Shown: piece after piece, positions 36,043 to 44,478 of the stretch
Layout: every line of letters begins with the position of its first letter
Numbering within the stretch: the first letter of the stretch is position 1
DNA from: Pedobacter sp.
Lineage (GTDB): Bacteria > Bacteroidota > Bacteroidia > Sphingobacteriales > Sphingobacteriaceae
DNA length: 64,000 nt
Direction of reading: 5' to 3'
NCBI GenBank assembly: GCA_031119475.1
Contig: JAVHXV010000001.1
Location: 793,116 to 857,115, forward strand
Notes under the pieces: model-generated
Told to the model about the DNA's origin: nothing
Database searches by the model: none
What the model saw: the letters and a program-made list of their open reading frames with translations, nothing else
Made by a program: the position numbers and the translations under genes

Positions 36043-36390
36043 TCAGGACATCACCAGCGGCATGCTTACCTGTGTATTCAGCTTGCGCGCAGAAAGAATA
36101 TTTTCAAAATCAAGGCCAATGGTAAGATCGATCCAATCTGGATTGCAGGAACGGACCATTCTTTCCTTTTGCATCCTCGTAAAACGGCTGATCAGTTTAA
36201 AACGGGCCAAGGCCTGCGCTTCAGTTTTGAACTCTTCAAAGTAAACCAGACGGGTCAGTTGCTGACCACTATCAAAAAATAGATTGGGCATCTGCTTATA
36301 GAAATCAAGGGTCTTGATGAGGTTTGCACTCATTCCTACGTGTAAACTTGTACGGTTCCGGTCAGTTACGATGTAAACAAATTTTTCCAT
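36043..36390 (-). CDS. Degenerate GIY-YIG domain protein
   Basis: A 115-residue protein with the fold signature of small GIY-YIG (UvrC/YhbQ-like) nucleases: FVYIVTDRNRTSLHVGMSANL at the N-terminus. The name motifs are changed to YIV and HVG. The helix that normally carries the catalytic Arg reads NLIKTLDFYKQM, and the segment usually reading AxxREKxxK reads ALARFKLISRF, with Phe where the metal-binding Glu should be. Nuclease activity is therefore doubtful. It is divergent from the LexA-like regulator gene with 135 bp between them. It may be a nucleic-acid-binding remnant or a regulator partner. Confidence 0.72.
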   Translation of the reverse strand: MEKFVYIVTDRNRTSLHVGMSANLIKTLDFYKQMPNLFFDSGQQLTRLVYFEEFKTEAQALARFKLISRFTRMQKERMVRSCNPDWIDLTIGLDFENILSARKLNTQVSMPLVMS

Positions 36391-36454
36391 GATTTCTTTC
36401 TTTAAAAGTTAAAAACTAAATTAATTAGATAATTTCTTGCAGTTCAAATAAAAA

Positions 36455-36495
36455 TTACTAACTTTATTGGCACAATAATACTAACAATTTTAGTA
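36455..36495. promoter_or_regulatory. Candidate operator of the LexA-like regulator
   Basis: The palindrome TACTAA-CAATT-TTAGTA (36479-36495) plus an upstream half-site TTACTAAC (36455-36462), with TACTAAC repeated 24 bp apart. Both are inside the divergent promoter region of the regulator and the GIY-YIG-like gene. Autoregulation is inferred from position and symmetry. Confidence 0.45.
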
Positions 36496-36525
36496 AAAAC
36501 AAATTTATTTAAAAATATTTTTTTT

Positions 36526-37302
36526 ATGTCAAACATTTCATCCAACCTCAAGTACCTGAGAAAGAAAAAAGGCCAAACGCAGCAGCAATTTGCTGATGCC
36601 ATGGAAATTAAGCGTTCGTTAATTGGAGCATATGAGGAAGACCGGGCAGAACCTAAATATGATTTACTAAAAAAAATAGCAGAATATTTTGATTTAACGA
36701 TCGATGAATTTATTAACGAAAGTATAGATGATAACTGGAAGCCAAAACCAAAAAGCCAGGGCTCAAACCTCAGGGTACTGAGCATTTCGGTTGACCAGAA
36801 CGACAATGAGAACATTGAACTTGTACCGGTCAAGGCCAGTGCCGGTTACCTGAACGGATTTGCCGATCCACAATATGTAAAAGACTTGCCCAAATTTCAG
36901 CTTCCCTTACCCGCACTAAGGCAGGGAACATTTAGGGCTTTTGAGATCATGGGCGATTCGATGTTGCCCATCCAGCCAGGAAGTGTAATCATTGGCGAAT
37001 ATCTCGACAACTGGAATGAAGTTAAAACTGGTGAGACCTATGTTATCATCAGTAAAAATGAGGGTGTAGTCTATAAAAGGGCCGGAAACCGATTTAAGGA
37101 AAACAAGGAGCTAAAACTGATATCAGACAACAAGACATATGATCCTTATGCAATCGATGCCGATGATATCCTTGAAATCTGGAAAGCGAAGGCCTATATC
37201 TCCACAACATTACCAGAACCTTCACAGGAGCCAACCATCGAAAACCTATCGCAGATGATGGCACAGATGCAGAAATCAATTTCCCAATTAAATAAGGATT
37301 AA
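36526..37302 (+). CDS. LexA/CI-type XRE-family repressor with S24 autopeptidase domain
   Basis: A 258-residue self-cleaving repressor type. Residues about 6-62 form an XRE helix-turn-helix (QTQQQFADAMEIKRSLIGAYE). A linker leads to a peptidase S24 domain with a candidate Ala106-Gly107 cleavage site (KASAGYLNG), nucleophile Ser145 in IMGDSM and general base Lys184 in VVYKRAG. The Ser-Lys distance (39) and site-Ser distance (38) agree with LexA (37 and 35). There are no phage genes nearby, so it is probably a cellular stress regulator rather than a prophage repressor. A symmetrical operator candidate lies just upstream. Confidence 0.9.
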   Translation: MSNISSNLKYLRKKKGQTQQQFADAMEIKRSLIGAYEEDRAEPKYDLLKKIAEYFDLTIDEFINESIDDNWKPKPKSQGSNLRVLSISVDQNDNENIELVPVKASAGYLNGFADPQYVKDLPKFQLPLPALRQGTFRAFEIMGDSMLPIQPGSVIIGEYLDNWNEVKTGETYVIISKNEGVVYKRAGNRFKENKELKLISDNKTYDPYAIDADDILEIWKAKAYISTTLPEPSQEPTIENLSQMMAQMQKSISQLNKD

Positions 37303-37387
37303 CATATTTTAACAGTTGCACATTAAACTCTTGGTTGTTTTTTTCATCTATGCTAGTAAATAGGGATTAACCTTTTACCACAGAAAC

Positions 37388-37837
37388 ATGAAAAAATTAG
37401 TTTACACAGTAGCTTTAGTCGTAATGGGATTTACGGCCAGCTATGCACAACAACGTGGCGATCATGGTCGACCGCAAGGAACACCGGAACAACGCGCCGA
37501 GAAACAGGCAGCAGCACTACAGACCAAATTGGGCCTAACTGCCGAGCAAAAGCAGAAAGTACAGGCATTGGAATTGGAAAGGATCAAAAAAGGAGAAGAA
37601 TGGCGTAAAAGCGATGAAGGAGACAGAAAAGGGAAAATGGAAGAACGAAAAGCCTTTATGAAAGCTTCGAAAGATAAGATGGATGCCATTTTAACTGCTG
37701 AACAAAGAACCAAACTCGATGCAGAACGTGCGCAGATGAAGGACAGGATGAAAGAAGGCAGGGATGGAAAAGGACCCAGGGGACCTAAAGGACCTAAAGG
37801 AGAAAAAACACCTCCTCCGCCTCCGGCTAATAATTAG
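37388..37837 (+). CDS. Secreted Spy/DUF4890-like periplasmic protein
   Basis: A 149-residue exported protein with signal peptide MKKLVYTVALVVMGFTASYA. The mature part is highly charged and helical, with two LTxEQ motifs (LGLTAEQKQKV at about 48-58 and ILTAEQRTKL at about 99-108) as in Spy/CpxP-type proteins and DUF4890. The C-terminal tail GPRGPKGPKGEKTPPPPP is collagen-like and proline-rich. Spy relatives are envelope-stress chaperones; here the role is inferred. A bidirectional terminator follows. Confidence 0.75.
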   Translation: MKKLVYTVALVVMGFTASYAQQRGDHGRPQGTPEQRAEKQAAALQTKLGLTAEQKQKVQALELERIKKGEEWRKSDEGDRKGKMEERKAFMKASKDKMDAILTAEQRTKLDAERAQMKDRMKEGRDGKGPRGPKGPKGEKTPPPPPANN

Positions 37838-37841
37838 TTTC

Positions 37842-37868
37842 CAGTTGACAGTTGACAGTTGACAGTTC
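37842..37868. repeat. CAGTTGA heptad repeat
   Basis: Three perfect copies of a 7-bp unit and a partial fourth leading into CAGTTCATAG, a tail also found in the repeat tract after glpK (55451-55464). Confidence 0.8.
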
Positions 37869-37881
37869 ATAGCTGGCTAAA

Positions 37882-37916
37882 AAAAATCCCTTGATTAATA
37901 TAATCAAGGGATTTTT
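37882..37916. terminator. Bidirectional intrinsic terminator
   Basis: A 16-bp stem built on AATCCCTTGATTA with a 3-nt loop, flanked by A-run and T-run. It separates the convergent Spy-like and SGNH hydrolase genes. Confidence 0.9.
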
Positions 37917-37935
37917 ACTTTCTACTTTCTATGGC

Positions 37936-38029
<94 letters not shown>

Positions 38030-38033
38030 AACT

Positions 38034-38723
38034 CTACCTAAGATACCCTATACTCTTCAAGAAGTCTGCCCAGACCTTGTAGCCTTCTGGGATCAGGTGC
38101 AGCCCATCTTTGGTGAGTTCGGCCCTTAAATGTTTATCCTGGTCTGTAAACTGATTGTACAGGTCGATGATGGTTACATTTTTGGCTGTCATTTTTCTGA
38201 TCTGTTCATTGATCCACAAGATGTGTTCGTCTTTTCCGTAGTGGTTTTTAAACTTCTCAAACGAGGCATTTACGGGCAATAGTGTATTGAAATAGATCTT
38301 CGTATTTTTTGATCCCTTCCTGATCCTGCTAATGATTTTTTTGTAGTTATTTACGATGACACTATCGGGAATATTCCTGGAAACATCATTGATCCCGATC
38401 AGGATAAAGATTTTCGCAGGCTTGGCATCAATAATCTCCTGCAGCCGTTCCAGCACGCCAAAAGTAATGTCGCCAGAAATGCCACGATTTTTCGCCTGTG
38501 GTAGGTCCAACAATTTTGCCCAATCCGTACCAGCGGTAATGCTGTTCCCCAAAAAAACGTAATCCTTCTTGGTGAGGGGCTCGTTCTGCCATTTGGCCAA
38601 GATTTCCTTTGTTTTTGGTGGCCGATAAAGGCTGTCCCATTTAACGGTCTGCGCGTTGGCCTGCAGGGAAATTGCGACAATTAATCCCAGGGCGATCAAT
38701 AGTTTATTAAAATTTGCTTTCAT
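38034..38723 (-). CDS. Secreted SGNH/GDSL-family esterase
   Basis: A 229-residue exported hydrolase from the ATG at 38723 (signal peptide MKANFNKLLIALGLIVAISL, cleavage near ANAQ); longer in-frame readings would run into the glpT gene. The SGNH blocks are visible: VFLGNSITAG (nucleophile Ser), GITFGV-like block II region, ILIGINDV (block III Asn) and DGLHLIPEGY (catalytic Asp and His). Such enzymes remove acetyl, aminoacyl or fatty-acyl esters. It is the last gene of the glpQ-GH36-glpT group, 8 bp after glpT, which argues for a role in removing ester substituents from the same substrate. Confidence 0.88.
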   Translation of the reverse strand: MKANFNKLLIALGLIVAISLQANAQTVKWDSLYRPPKTKEILAKWQNEPLTKKDYVFLGNSITAGTDWAKLLDLPQAKNRGISGDITFGVLERLQEIIDAKPAKIFILIGINDVSRNIPDSVIVNNYKKIISRIRKGSKNTKIYFNTLLPVNASFEKFKNHYGKDEHILWINEQIRKMTAKNVTIIDLYNQFTDQDKHLRAELTKDGLHLIPEGYKVWADFLKSIGYLR

Positions 38724-38731
38724 ATCGATAA

Positions 38732-40093
38732 TTAATGTGATAACGGCGTTAAGTTGGAAAGATTTTCTTTTTCCCTGTTCCAGGTAAATGCGGTAAGCAG
38801 GATGGCAAGTACACAGGAAATGGCAATGGCAAAAAATGCGGCATCCCAACCCTTAAGGTCGACCAGTCTACCGATTGCGGCATTGGCCAGAAGATCGCCA
38901 ATAAAATATCCAAATAGTCCGGTAAGCCCTGCTGCTGTTCCTGCGGCTTTCTTGGGCACCAAATCAATGGCCTGTACCCCTATCAGCATCACAGGACCAT
39001 AAATAAAGAAACCAATGGCCCAAAGTGCTGCATTTTGTACCAGGTGGCTCGAGCTGGGCGATTTCCAGTAAACCACGACAGCGACAAGGGTCAGTGCCAT
39101 GTAGATAATGGTTACGGGTGCCCTACGTCCATTGAAGAATTTATCGCTGATAATTCCGCAGAGCAATGTACCCGGAATGGCTGCCAGCTCGTAACCACCA
39201 GAAGCCCATGCGGCTTCTCCCTTGGTATAATGTTTGGCTTCCTGAAGAAATGTTGGCGCCCAATTGATGATACCGTTTCTTACCAGATATACAAATGCGT
39301 TGGCCATGGCAATGAACCAGAGCATCTTATTATTAAAGACATATTTAAAAAATATTTCCTTTGCCGAGAATTCTGTCTCCTGTGTCTTGGCATCATAGCT
39401 TTTTGGATAATCATTTTTGTACTCTTCAATGGGCGGTAAACCAACCGACTGTGGTGTATCCCGCACAAATAAAAATGCAAAAATGGCGAACAAAATGGCT
39501 ACCAGGCCCGGAAAATAGAGCATGCCATGGTAATCGGCAAATAGCTCAAAACCAAGAACGGTGAGCGGTCCGACAAAGAAACCACCAATATTATGTGCCA
39601 AATTCCAGATTGACATGGCAGTTCCACGCTCCCTGACAGAAAACCAATGCGCCACTACCCTACCACATGGCGGCCAGCCCATCCCTTGGAACCATCCATT
39701 GATAAACAGCAAGATAAACATGATGGTAATCGATGAGGTGGCAAAAGGAATAATTCCCATAAAAATCATGGTAAATGCCGAAAGCACCAGCCCAATTGAA
39801 AGGAAATACCTGGCATTGCTGCGATCGGAAATATTGCCCATCAGAAACTTGCTAAAACCATAGGCTATGGATAAAGCTGATGCGGCCAATCCCAATTCGC
39901 CCTTGCTGAAACCTAATTTCTGGAGCTCTGGCACTGCAAATGAAAAGTTCTTCCGTACAAAATAATACGCTGCATAACCAAAGAAGATACCAATAAATAC
40001 CTTAATGCGTTCTTTATTATAAATCGACTTTACTTTTTCGGGTGGTAGAAGTGGCTTGTGTGCGGCTGGCACTGGAAATAGTCTAAATCCCAT
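38732..40093 (-). CDS. glpT: Glycerol-3-phosphate:phosphate antiporter
   Basis: Inner-membrane organophosphate:Pi antiporter of 453 residues, very like E. coli GlpT. Matching stretches include YYFVRKNFSFAVP (substrate-binding Arg), ISIAYG-like SIAYGFSKFLMGNISDRS, WFQGMGWPPCGR, NLAHNIGG (functional His), DTPQSVGLPPIEEYKNDYP and YLVRNGIINW (second Arg). Twelve transmembrane segments are visible. It imports sn-glycerol 3-phosphate, the product of the GlpQ encoded two genes upstream. The GH36 gene precedes it by 18 bp and the SGNH esterase gene follows by 8 bp. Confidence 0.95.
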   Translation of the reverse strand: MGFRLFPVPAAHKPLLPPEKVKSIYNKERIKVFIGIFFGYAAYYFVRKNFSFAVPELQKLGFSKGELGLAASALSIAYGFSKFLMGNISDRSNARYFLSIGLVLSAFTMIFMGIIPFATSSITIMFILLFINGWFQGMGWPPCGRVVAHWFSVRERGTAMSIWNLAHNIGGFFVGPLTVLGFELFADYHGMLYFPGLVAILFAIFAFLFVRDTPQSVGLPPIEEYKNDYPKSYDAKTQETEFSAKEIFFKYVFNNKMLWFIAMANAFVYLVRNGIINWAPTFLQEAKHYTKGEAAWASGGYELAAIPGTLLCGIISDKFFNGRRAPVTIIYMALTLVAVVVYWKSPSSSHLVQNAALWAIGFFIYGPVMLIGVQAIDLVPKKAAGTAAGLTGLFGYFIGDLLANAAIGRLVDLKGWDAAFFAIAISCVLAILLTAFTWNREKENLSNLTPLSH

Positions 40094-40111
40094 GAACTTG
40101 TTTATTTTAGT

Positions 40112-42259
40112 TTAGTTAGTTGCTGTAATTTCCAGGACGACACTGGTCAGTGGCTCCTGGTTGGTCTTGCTTACTTCAATGCCTATGTTCATCAGGTATT
40201 CGCCGGTAAACGTTTTGTTGTTGCCGGCAATGGCAGATTTTACATTTGGCATTAAATTGATTTCTTTGATCTGGTATTGTTTCAGTGGATTTAGTCCCTG
40301 TAAACGTACAGGCGAAAATACCTCCCTGTAACGAGAACTCAAATTATAAGCGAATAGTATCGCCTTATTTTTACTTTGGTCGCTGTACATCAGCACGGCA
40401 CGGTTGCCTTCATAAGGAGATGCCAGGCGATATAAATTTCCTTGAAAGATGATTGGACTAAATCTTTTATAATTGTTGATGGCCTGTTGGCTGAACAACA
40501 GTTCTTCTTTCGAAAAATGCGAAATATCGATATCATAGCCTAATTTATCCATCATAGCCACATCTGTACGAAATTTGAGCGATTGTTTGCCCCAACTGGT
40601 CACATGTGCCGCAATGGTGTTTGCCGGAAAGAAATAGGAATAGCCCCATTGGATATAAATCCTTTCCTGACCATCGGTATCGTCGCTCGGCCAAAATTCG
40701 GTGAAATATTTCATTGCGCCATAATCTGCCCTTCCGCCTCCACCCGAACACAACATGATGGGCACATGCGGATATTTTTTCCTTACCCTATCCAATATGG
40801 CATAAAAAGCTTTGGTATATTCGATGTAGAGATGCGTTTGATTGTTTTTTAAATAGGGAGAATAGCCGTTGGTAATCGTCCGGTTGCAGTCCCACTTGAT
40901 AAAAGCCAGATTCGGGTTCTGTTGGAAAAGATCATCTACCACCTTGAATACGAAATCCTGTACTTTAGGGTTGATCAGATCGAGCACCAATTGGTTCCGC
41001 TGATAATTTTCGGCCCGATTAGGCAGTTTCAAGACCCAATCAGGATGTTTTTCATATAGCTCACTCTTTGGATTGACCATTTCCGGCTCGATCCAGATCC
41101 CGAACTTAATTCCCTTATCTGTAGCGCTTTTAACCAGATAGGAAATACCATCTGGTAACTTCTTTTTGTCTACTTTCCAATCGCCCAATCCCGTTGTGGC
41201 ATTGTCCCTAGGATATTTTTCACCAAACCAGCCATCGTCCAATAGAAAAAGGTCGACATCCAGTTTTTTGGCGTCATCAAATAAACTGGTCAACTTTTGC
41301 TGATCAAACTTAAAACCTGTCGCTTCCCAATTGTTCAATAAAGTTAACCTGCCCTGCTCTCCATCCAACACGGCGTATTTTCTGGCCCAGTTGTGCAGGT
41401 TACGGCTTGCCAATCCCTTGCCCTTATTGCTATAGGTAAAAATAAAGGCAGGTGCAGTAAATGTTTCACCAGATTGGAGATGATAGGTTGATGCGTAATT
41501 ATTTATTCCGGCCGATAGGTGCAGCAGATTTTTATTATCGATTTCGAATAGGTATTTAAAATTCCCCGTCCAGGCCAAGGTTCCAGCAATCAGTTCGCCA
41601 GCATCTTCTGTGGCAGGTTGGCTTCCTGTTGTCAGAAAAAAGTGCTGCGATTGATATTTGTTTGCACGTGTTCCCAATTTGCTATCGATGATCTTGATAC
41701 CGCTGGTCAATTGATGCTCCTGCAACCTCATTTCCTTGGCCCAGTCGCCATGGAACTGGGTTAGCCAATATTGGTCAGCATTGAAATGGAGCATGGCAGA
41801 GGCATAGTTGTTCAGTAGGATCTCCTTCTTTTCGTTATTCTGGATACTTACCCAACTTTTGATCACATCCTGTTCGGGAAAACTTAGGAAATGAAGGGTT
41901 ACCGCCGTTTGGTATACCATATCCTTCAAAAAGATGTCTGTCTCTACGCTTCCATCACTATGGTTCTCCACCTTGTGCCTTTGATATAAAAGCTCGAGCG
42001 AGGGGTTTCCGTCTATATGGGCAACTGCAATGGCCGGCTCGAACTCGAAGTCCATTCCACCGGATACATAGGCTTCTATACGCTTATCGGGATAGGCAGC
42101 ATTCGACAGCTTACTCCCAAAATAGCTTTGATAGATTCTTTTATTGTTTCCGACCTTAAAGATAAGTGCAGCATTGGATGTAGTAATACTGATGGTATTG
42201 CTATCCTGCGCAACGGCTTTCATGGCCAGTACCACCAAGAGGAATATCAGTTTCTTCAT
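40112..42259 (-). CDS. Secreted GH36 alpha-galactosidase
   Basis: A 715-residue glycoside hydrolase of family 36 that would remove terminal alpha-galactose. The ATG at 42259 gives signal peptide MKKLIFLLVVLAMKAVAQ. Domain order is N-terminal beta-sandwich (about 30-280), catalytic barrel (about 290-600) and C-terminal beta-domain. Motifs: FLLDDGWFG, the nucleophile Asp457 in IKWDCNR, and WPSDDTDGQER (about 520) carrying the acid/base Asp. Its start codon overlaps the glpQ stop (TAATG), a sign of translational coupling. An alpha-galactosidase between glpQ and glpT is unusual. Confidence 0.93.
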   Translation of the reverse strand: MKKLIFLLVVLAMKAVAQDSNTISITTSNAALIFKVGNNKRIYQSYFGSKLSNAAYPDKRIEAYVSGGMDFEFEPAIAVAHIDGNPSLELLYQRHKVENHSDGSVETDIFLKDMVYQTAVTLHFLSFPEQDVIKSWVSIQNNEKKEILLNNYASAMLHFNADQYWLTQFHGDWAKEMRLQEHQLTSGIKIIDSKLGTRANKYQSQHFFLTTGSQPATEDAGELIAGTLAWTGNFKYLFEIDNKNLLHLSAGINNYASTYHLQSGETFTAPAFIFTYSNKGKGLASRNLHNWARKYAVLDGEQGRLTLLNNWEATGFKFDQQKLTSLFDDAKKLDVDLFLLDDGWFGEKYPRDNATTGLGDWKVDKKKLPDGISYLVKSATDKGIKFGIWIEPEMVNPKSELYEKHPDWVLKLPNRAENYQRNQLVLDLINPKVQDFVFKVVDDLFQQNPNLAFIKWDCNRTITNGYSPYLKNNQTHLYIEYTKAFYAILDRVRKKYPHVPIMLCSGGGGRADYGAMKYFTEFWPSDDTDGQERIYIQWGYSYFFPANTIAAHVTSWGKQSLKFRTDVAMMDKLGYDIDISHFSKEELLFSQQAINNYKRFSPIIFQGNLYRLASPYEGNRAVLMYSDQSKNKAILFAYNLSSRYREVFSPVRLQGLNPLKQYQIKEINLMPNVKSAIAGNNKTFTGEYLMNIGIEVSKTNQEPLTSVVLEITATN

Positions 42260-43164
42260 TACAAAAGGTTGGGAAAATCGGAAATGATGCCATCTACTTT
42301 GAGCGCCTTTAATCGGGCAATCTCTTCTGGAGTATTGGCCGTCCATGGAATGACCTTTACGCCATCTGCGTGTGCCTTTTGAACGAGTTCGGCGTCAACA
42401 AAACTGCTCTTCGGACTCAAAATAAAAGGTTTATAGCCAAGTTCGGCCATGTAACGCTCGTAAGGTTGTTTGGTTTCGACCAGAAAGGATGTCTTAACCT
42501 TCGGATATTTCTGGTGGATGAGCTGAATGGTCCGCTTATCGAAAGATTGGATGACCACAAAAGGTGTGATGTTCTTGCTTTGGATGACCTCCATCAACAA
42601 TTTAACAAATACGTCAGGCGCTGGATTAGTGATTCCATCACCTGCTACATCGCATTTGGTTTCGATGTTATAAAAGTAGGGCTTTAGGTTTTTTCTTTTG
42701 ATTTCGAGCTGGACACTATCAATCAGTTCTGCCAAAAGCGGAAGATAGGTTTTGATCTTGGTCTGGGTCGGAAATCCTGGGTTGGGTTTTGTACCGATAT
42801 CAAAAGACCTGATCAGGCTATAATCCATTTGGTAGATGGCATATTTTTTTGAGTCGCTTTTGGGGATGTCCTTTCCCTGGGGCGTAAGCATGAACGTAGG
42901 GCTCAGGTAATCATCGTGTGTAACCACAACCTGATTGTCTTTGGAGATGTGGGTATCCATTTCAAGGGTCGTCACCCGTTCATATTTCATGGCATTGTAC
43001 ATGGCCAAAATGGTATTTTCGGGCATCAGTCCCCTACCTCCACGATGTGCCTCTGCACTGAATGCCGGAAAAGCTGCTTGGTAATTTCTATTTTGCTGCG
43101 CGGTCTTACAGCCCAATATGGTCAATAGGCCGATCAGGGCAAGTTGTTTTTTGTTTGTACTCAT
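42259..43164 (-). CDS. glpQ: Glycerophosphodiester phosphodiesterase lipoprotein
   Basis: A 301-residue exported GDPD that hydrolyses glycerophosphodiesters to sn-glycerol 3-phosphate and an alcohol. The start MSTNKKQLAL leads to the lipobox ILGC. The GDPD signature AEAHRGGRGLMPENT (first catalytic His), TTLEMDTHISKDN (metal Glu and Asp) and VVVTHDDYL (second His) are all present. The alternative start two codons upstream is equally possible. It shares one base with the GH36 start. Known GlpQ enzymes can also degrade poly(glycerol phosphate) teichoic acid exolytically. Confidence 0.93.
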   Translation of the reverse strand: MSTNKKQLALIGLLTILGCKTAQQNRNYQAAFPAFSAEAHRGGRGLMPENTILAMYNAMKYERVTTLEMDTHISKDNQVVVTHDDYLSPTFMLTPQGKDIPKSDSKKYAIYQMDYSLIRSFDIGTKPNPGFPTQTKIKTYLPLLAELIDSVQLEIKRKNLKPYFYNIETKCDVAGDGITNPAPDVFVKLLMEVIQSKNITPFVVIQSFDKRTIQLIHQKYPKVKTSFLVETKQPYERYMAELGYKPFILSPKSSFVDAELVQKAHADGVKVIPWTANTPEEIARLKALKVDGIISDFPNLL

Positions 43165-43179
43165 GTGCATGGTAGACTT

Positions 43180-43749
43180 CTAGTTTTTGTAGATTGCGAT
43201 ATCATCGATGCTCAAACGTCCGTTTTTAATGTTTGGATCAGTTTTTCCATCCCCCAAGCCCAACTTATTGATCCTGAAACGTACTTTACCTTTAAGATCA
43301 AGAATAAATTCTGCAGTTTTTAGTTCCTTGGCTTCGGCATTGATGTCTTTTCCGGCCTGGACCCAGGTTGTTCCGCCATCGGTAGAATATTCCAATCTCC
43401 AAACACAAGAGGCATCTTTATAATAGGAAGCATAAGCTACGGTAACTTTAGAAGCACCTTCGGTCAGGTCAAAATTCATTTCGACGTAGGAAGGCTTTGC
43501 CCTATTCTGTTGGATCCTCACCCCTTGCTTGCCATTATACTTGTCATGGCCCTGCAAAGCGGCCAAAATTGCATTATCAAAATTCCATGCGCCACTATTC
43601 AGGGCAACGTCAGCCTTTTTGTAGTGTGCTTTGGCCGAAGTATCTGGAGAGTCGAAAGTCTCTGGAAAATTGGCATACACACTCTTCTGGGCAAATGTAA
43701 CAGTAGTGGTGAAAATCAGGATCGCCAGTATGGCTTTAAATAATTTCAT
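43180..43749 (-). CDS. Secreted beta-sandwich protein, hypothetical
   Basis: A 189-residue exported protein (signal peptide MKLFKAILAILIFTTTVTFA). The body repeats the pattern of a lectin-like/beta-sandwich module often attached to secreted Bacteroidota nucleases and phosphatases: SGAWNFDNAIL, YVEMNFDL, WRLEYSTDGGTTW and RLSIDDIAIYKN. No catalytic residues are apparent. It sits 15 bp upstream of glpQ and probably starts the glpQ-GH36-glpT-SGNH transcription unit. A binding role for the same extracellular polymer is inferred. Confidence 0.7.
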   Translation of the reverse strand: MKLFKAILAILIFTTTVTFAQKSVYANFPETFDSPDTSAKAHYKKADVALNSGAWNFDNAILAALQGHDKYNGKQGVRIQQNRAKPSYVEMNFDLTEGASKVTVAYASYYKDASCVWRLEYSTDGGTTWVQAGKDINAEAKELKTAEFILDLKGKVRFRINKLGLGDGKTDPNIKNGRLSIDDIAIYKN

Positions 43750-43771
43750 GATCGGTTTATTTGAATGATAT

Positions 43772-43804
43772 AAAAAGCCCAAAACATAATCTATGCTTTG
43801 GGCT
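43772..43804 (-). terminator. Intrinsic terminator before the glpQ unit
   Basis: On the minus strand an 8-bp stem AGCCCAAA/TTTGGGCT is followed by five T. It lies between the 152-residue gene and the 189-residue gene, so the glpQ unit must have its own promoter or rely on readthrough. Confidence 0.75.
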
Positions 43805-43855
43805 ATTGATTTAGTTTCGATTGCGACCACCCATAGCGCAATCAGAATGGAAAGC

Positions 43856-44314
43856 TTACCAGTCTTCGGTATAGCATTCGATGGTCAGTTCATTGTTCTC
43901 GTTATCTGGGATGTAAAACGTTCGTGGGGTACCACTATAATTGATGGTATCATAGATCCTGCTCCATGCACTATTGTGTACGTCAAAGGCATAGACCACA
44001 CTTGATGCCATGCTGATGGTTACCGCAATGCTATGGAGCGGCCCAACATTCCAAAAGTCCCAATATTCTGAATTGAGGTGGGCAATGTTGTAGAGTGTGA
44101 CGGATTGGAGGGTATTTGTCGAATCGTAACCTGAAATGGTTACCGAGTTAAAGTTTACGCCCGTATAGTTGTACAGGGTGAACCCATAATTATCGCGTTT
44201 CCTATAGCTAGTTTTTGAAGGTGGATCGCTGGGCCTAACATTTGCAAAGGCACTGGACACGGTGAGCAATAGGGCGCAAAAAATGCAACAAGATTTAAAA
44301 ATTAGACTTTTCAT
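43856..44314 (-). CDS. Secreted protein of unknown function (152 residues)
   Basis: A 152-residue exported protein. The signal peptide ends near SAFA (residue 24). The mature protein is rich in Tyr, Asn and Ser, with strands such as YGFTLYNYTGVNFNSVTI and YDTINYSGTPRTFYIPD, suggesting a small all-beta domain. I do not recognise a family. Terminators on both sides isolate it as a single-gene unit within the SusCD/glpQ block. Confidence 0.6.
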   Translation of the reverse strand: MKSLIFKSCCIFCALLLTVSSAFANVRPSDPPSKTSYRKRDNYGFTLYNYTGVNFNSVTISGYDSTNTLQSVTLYNIAHLNSEYWDFWNVGPLHSIAVTISMASSVVYAFDVHNSAWSRIYDTINYSGTPRTFYIPDNENNELTIECYTEDW

Positions 44315-44417
44315 AATTTAATATTTTGATAAAACAATAGGGGGTGGTTCAAATTAAATATGATGGAGTTAGATCCTGAGTGCGTATAATTTTTGTTTTT
44401 GGGATTGATGAAGAAAT

Positions 44418-44453
44418 AAATACCCAAGTTAAACTGAATTAACTTGGGTATTT
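44418..44453 (-). terminator. Intrinsic terminator after the SusCD-DUF5689 unit
   Basis: A 13-bp stem built on TACCCAAGTT with a 10-nt loop, T-rich on the minus-strand side. It closes the SusC-SusD-DUF5689 operon. Confidence 0.85.
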
Positions 44454-44478
44454 CGGTCGTGTTTAGCGCACCGTAAAC

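Noticed and set aside
36043..37302. Prophage region suggested by the CI/LexA-type repressor
   Set aside because: No integrase, capsid, terminase or lysis genes nearby; neighbours are ordinary chromosomal genes.
44341..44400. Possible tRNA because of a GGTTCAAAT string
   Set aside because: No acceptor stem, anticodon stem or matching T-stem could be built around it.
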